DNA of 16,040 nt from JAUNKE01 sp041853585. GTDB taxonomy: Bacteria; Bacillota; Clostridia; Peptostreptococcales; Filifactoraceae. A program made the translations under genes and the position numbers. Positions 14,486-16,040 of this stretch are shown piece after piece (within the stretch, counting starts at the first letter, position 1; each line of letters begins with the position of its first letter). The DNA lies in the NCBI GenBank assembly GCA_041853585.1, contig JBGZSM010000019.1:1-16040 (forward strand). Reading direction: 5' to 3'. The notes under the pieces were generated by a model. The model ran no database searches and was not told where the DNA came from. It saw only the letters and a program-made list of their open reading frames with translations.

Positions 14486-15376
14486 CTATACACTACGAGA
14501 GAGTTTCTTTTTATAATACTTGCCCACCCCAATCAAAAACGCGATATAGATAACGACGGTAATGAGCATAATATATCCGAAGTCTCTCTGCAAGGAGTAG
14601 GTTTTAAATTCCAATCCTTTGACACAAAAATGTGCCAACATATATGCGAGCGGAAGCGGCCATATTCGGTCAACGGCTCTTTTTACATCCTCATGCTTTC
14701 GAATGAACAGACGCATGAGCCACAATAGCAACAAAAAGAGCAGGGCAAAGGTAAAATAAAAACTCAATGCCAATCTTGGCAAACTCACCACGCCGCCGTC
14801 CATCTTCAATCCGTAAATCAAGACATCGGAATCTCCGTTGTTTTGGTTGTAAAAAATTTGCACCTTGTCGGATGATTTGACTTCCAGCGACATATTTTGC
14901 TGTCCTTTTTTGGAAAAATGATTATCCCACAAGCTGTCCCATGCGCTGATGTTATAGACTTCCACATCTCTTTGCTCATCGTAATATTTGGTATAGCCGT
15001 ATGCCTTCACCTGCTCGTCGAAGGAAATGAGCAGTTTGCCATTTTCATTCTCGGTGATTTGCATCAAATTTTCGTCGTATGGAAAAAATCGCGGCGAATT
15101 TAAAATAGCAAAAGCGGCGGTCGCTATCACAAATACCATTGCCATCGTGAACAATATGGTTTGGATTTTATCCTCCAGCATTTTTTTCTTCAATTTTTTG
15201 AGCGGCACAACATCGGCATCCACGATAACTTTGCCGGATTGCTGCATCGCTTTGAGCTCCTTTTGACAATCGGGACAATCTGCAAGATGTTCTTCAACAA
15301 ATTTCTTGCTGTCCTCTTGGAGCATATTTTCGACATATAGCGGTAAAAGGTCTTTTACAATACTGCATTTATTCAT
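14486..15376 (-). CDS. Zinc-finger (zf-HC2) anti-sigma factor, membrane bound (296 aa)
   Basis: The N-terminus carries a zf-HC2 anti-sigma finger: Cys4, then His30-x3-Cys34-x2-Cys37 (EEHLADCPDCQKEL). A linker leads to TM1 at about 72-93, then an extracytoplasmic domain of roughly 100 residues, then three more hydrophobic segments near 202-224, 241-258 and 267-286. The cytosolic finger should bind the ECF sigma factor encoded just upstream. The ATG at 15376 has GGAGG six bases before it (15383-15387), and that SD lies within the sigma gene's last codons, so the genes overlap by 8 bases and are coupled. A GTG at 15379 is possible but worse spaced. The multi-TM C-terminal part is longer than in simple anti-sigma factors and may sense membrane or envelope state. 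Confidence 0.88.
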   Translation of the reverse strand: MNKCSIVKDLLPLYVENMLQEDSKKFVEEHLADCPDCQKELKAMQQSGKVIVDADVVPLKKLKKKMLEDKIQTILFTMAMVFVIATAAFAILNSPRFFPYDENLMQITENENGKLLISFDEQVKAYGYTKYYDEQRDVEVYNISAWDSLWDNHFSKKGQQNMSLEVKSSDKVQIFYNQNNGDSDVLIYGLKMDGGVVSLPRLALSFYFTFALLFLLLLWLMRLFIRKHEDVKRAVDRIWPLPLAYMLAHFCVKGLEFKTYSLQRDFGYIMLITVVIYIAFLIGVGKYYKKKLSRSV

Positions 15377-15860
15377 CACAAACCTCCATCTTTTCTCTAA
15401 TTTTGTTCTTCGCTCTATGATAGGTCACGCAAGCCCAGTTCTCCGTTTTCTTAAAAATATTTGCTATCTCCTTAAAACTCAGCTCCCCGAAAACTCTCAG
15501 CATAAAAACTTCTTTATACGGCTCCTGCATCTCGTGTAATATTTGATGAATTTGCATCGCTTCGCCGGAGTTGGAAATTCTTTCTTCGATACTGAAGTCG
15601 TCCGTCGCCACTTCTTTCAATTCATCGAGCTGAACGAGGCGTTTCTGCTTTTTCAGATAGGAATAGTAGGTATTCTTTGCAATCTGACAGAGCCAAACGC
15701 GTATGTCGCAGTCGCCCCGAAAAGAGTCAATCGTCTGCATCGCTTTGAAAAAAGTTTCACTCGCCATTTCTTCGGCAATATCTTCATCATTGGAGAGCGA
15801 TTTGAGAAATAGAAATACATCTCGAAAATATCTTCGGTAAATTTTCTCAAATTCCGTCAT
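15369..15860 (-). CDS. ECF-type RNA polymerase sigma factor (163 aa)
   Basis: This short sigma-70 family protein has region 2 at about residues 3-70 (FEKIYRRYFRDVFLFLKSL; DIAEEMASETFFKAMQTIDSF; DIRVWLCQIAKNTYYSYLKK) and region 4 at about 103-158 (LHEMQEPYKEVFMLRVFGELSFKEIA then a helix-turn-helix ending in RAKNKIREKM). Region 3 is absent, as expected for extracytoplasmic function sigma factors. The start is fixed by GGAGGTG (15866-15872 on the minus strand). It is coexpressed with its membrane anti-sigma partner, which should hold it inactive until an envelope signal arrives. The IS end lies only about 65 bases upstream of the start, so the native promoter must fit in that gap or may have been disrupted or replaced by the insertion. 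Confidence 0.92.
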   Translation of the reverse strand: MTEFEKIYRRYFRDVFLFLKSLSNDEDIAEEMASETFFKAMQTIDSFRGDCDIRVWLCQIAKNTYYSYLKKQKRLVQLDELKEVATDDFSIEERISNSGEAMQIHQILHEMQEPYKEVFMLRVFGELSFKEIANIFKKTENWACVTYHRAKNKIREKMEVCDE

Positions 15861-15948
15861 CAGTTCACCTCCTTATCCATAAGACTCCCGAAAAGCCCTT
15901 ATCTTACAAAAAATTTTATGTAAAAGGGGCTGTTGCAAAATAGCCCCT

Positions 15949-15988
15949 AAAAAAAATGGCAAACTCATAAGAGCAAGCCATTTTTTTT
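15949..15988. terminator. Insulating hairpin just inside the IS end
   Basis: AAAAAAAATGGC (15949-15960) pairs perfectly with GCCATTTTTTTT (15977-15988), with CTC/GAG pairs inside the loop. T or A tracts on both sides make it a possible bidirectional terminator. It should stop transcripts entering from outside before they reach the transposase gene. The same hairpin is conserved in the relic at 6087-6124. Confidence 0.65.
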
Positions 15989-15996
15989 GATATAAT
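15988..15996 (+). promoter_or_regulatory. Extended -10 promoter of the transposase
   Basis: TGATATAAT is a full TGnTATAAT extended -10 element. No good -35 is found 16-18 bases upstream, where the hairpin arm lies. Its end is six bases before the ATG at 16003, which predicts transcription starting at or next to the start codon. Confidence 0.55.
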
Positions 15997-16002
15997 ATTT
16001 TT

Positions 16003-16040
16003 ATGAACAACTATATCAAGAATAAGCTTACACTAAATCG
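16003..16040 (+). CDS. Transposase N-terminus (partial, runs off the window)
   Basis: Twelve full codons (MNNYIKNKLTLN) and part of another are visible. An in-frame TGA at 15988-15990 limits the start to this ATG. No SD precedes it, and the -10 box is only six bases away, so the mRNA may be leaderless. The identity is inferred from its position just inside an IS end, not from the short peptide. Confidence 0.5.
   Translation, partial: MNNYIKNKLTLN

Larger units (their letters stand above)
15926..16040 (+). mobile_element. Left end of an insertion sequence, truncated by the window edge
   Basis: The element seems to begin at GGGGCTGTTGCAAAAT (15926-15941), a terminal sequence of a kind common in clostridial insertion sequences; AGCCCC at 15942-15947 closes a 6-bp terminal hairpin. 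A 12-bp hairpin follows at 15949-15988, then a transposase start at 16003. The right end is outside the window. The IS family cannot be fixed from 13 codons; an IS1182-like family is a guess from the end sequence. A related relic lies at 6004-6138. Confidence 0.7.

Noticed and set aside
1..16040. CRISPR arrays, tRNA or rRNA genes, origin of replication
   Set aside because: No regularly spaced direct repeats, cloverleaf-like sequences, rRNA segments or DnaA-box clusters were seen on either strand.

Overview
The window looks like a chromosomal segment of a low-to-middle GC Firmicute, probably a clostridium-type anaerobe. The grounds are strong AAGGAG/GGAGG ribosome binding sites, short tight operons, several lipobox lipoproteins, a DUF4300-type and a DUF1307/YehR-type lipoprotein, a VanY-type peptidase and a sigma/anti-sigma pair. 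I cannot name the species from the sequence.

Region by region: (1) 12-5995, plus strand, is one compact operon: alpha/beta hydrolase, TetR regulator, ABC ATPase, two-module FtsX/MacB-like permease and HlyD/MacA-like adaptor. It reads as a regulated exporter of an amphiphilic or toxic compound, with a hydrolase in front. (2) 6004-6138 is a short palindromic relic that looks like a non-autonomous derivative of an insertion sequence; it sits between convergent genes and forms the operon's terminator. (3) 6161-8858 holds a YehR-like lipoprotein (minus), a membrane-anchored VanY/D,D-carboxypeptidase (plus) and a DUF4300-like lipoprotein (minus), with a hairpin relic near 7845-7904. (4) 8859-9493 is a largely non-coding gap with possible promoters and decayed coding traces. 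(5) 9494-10975 holds a small lipoprotein and two tandem paralogous two-TM proteins. The latter sit behind a promoter with a perfect 12-bp dyad in its spacer and end in a strong terminator. (6) 11018-14247 is a two-gene cassette: a UbiA-type membrane prenyltransferase overlapping by 4 bp a large ATP-grasp plus phosphohistidine-swivel protein. The latter has the domain order of rifampin phosphotransferase, not of PEP synthase. (7) 14322-14458 is a multibranched inverted-repeat structure, a candidate structured RNA or palindromic element. (8) 14486-15860, minus strand, is an ECF sigma factor and zinc-finger anti-sigma pair. (9) From about 15926 to the window end is the left end of an insertion sequence, with a terminal hairpin, an insulating hairpin and the first codons of a probably leaderless transposase.

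The most promising undescribed items are the UbiA plus RPH-like swivel kinase cassette, the multibranched element just downstream of it, and the IS-derived relic reused as a terminator. All functional statements come from motifs read by eye; no database search was possible.
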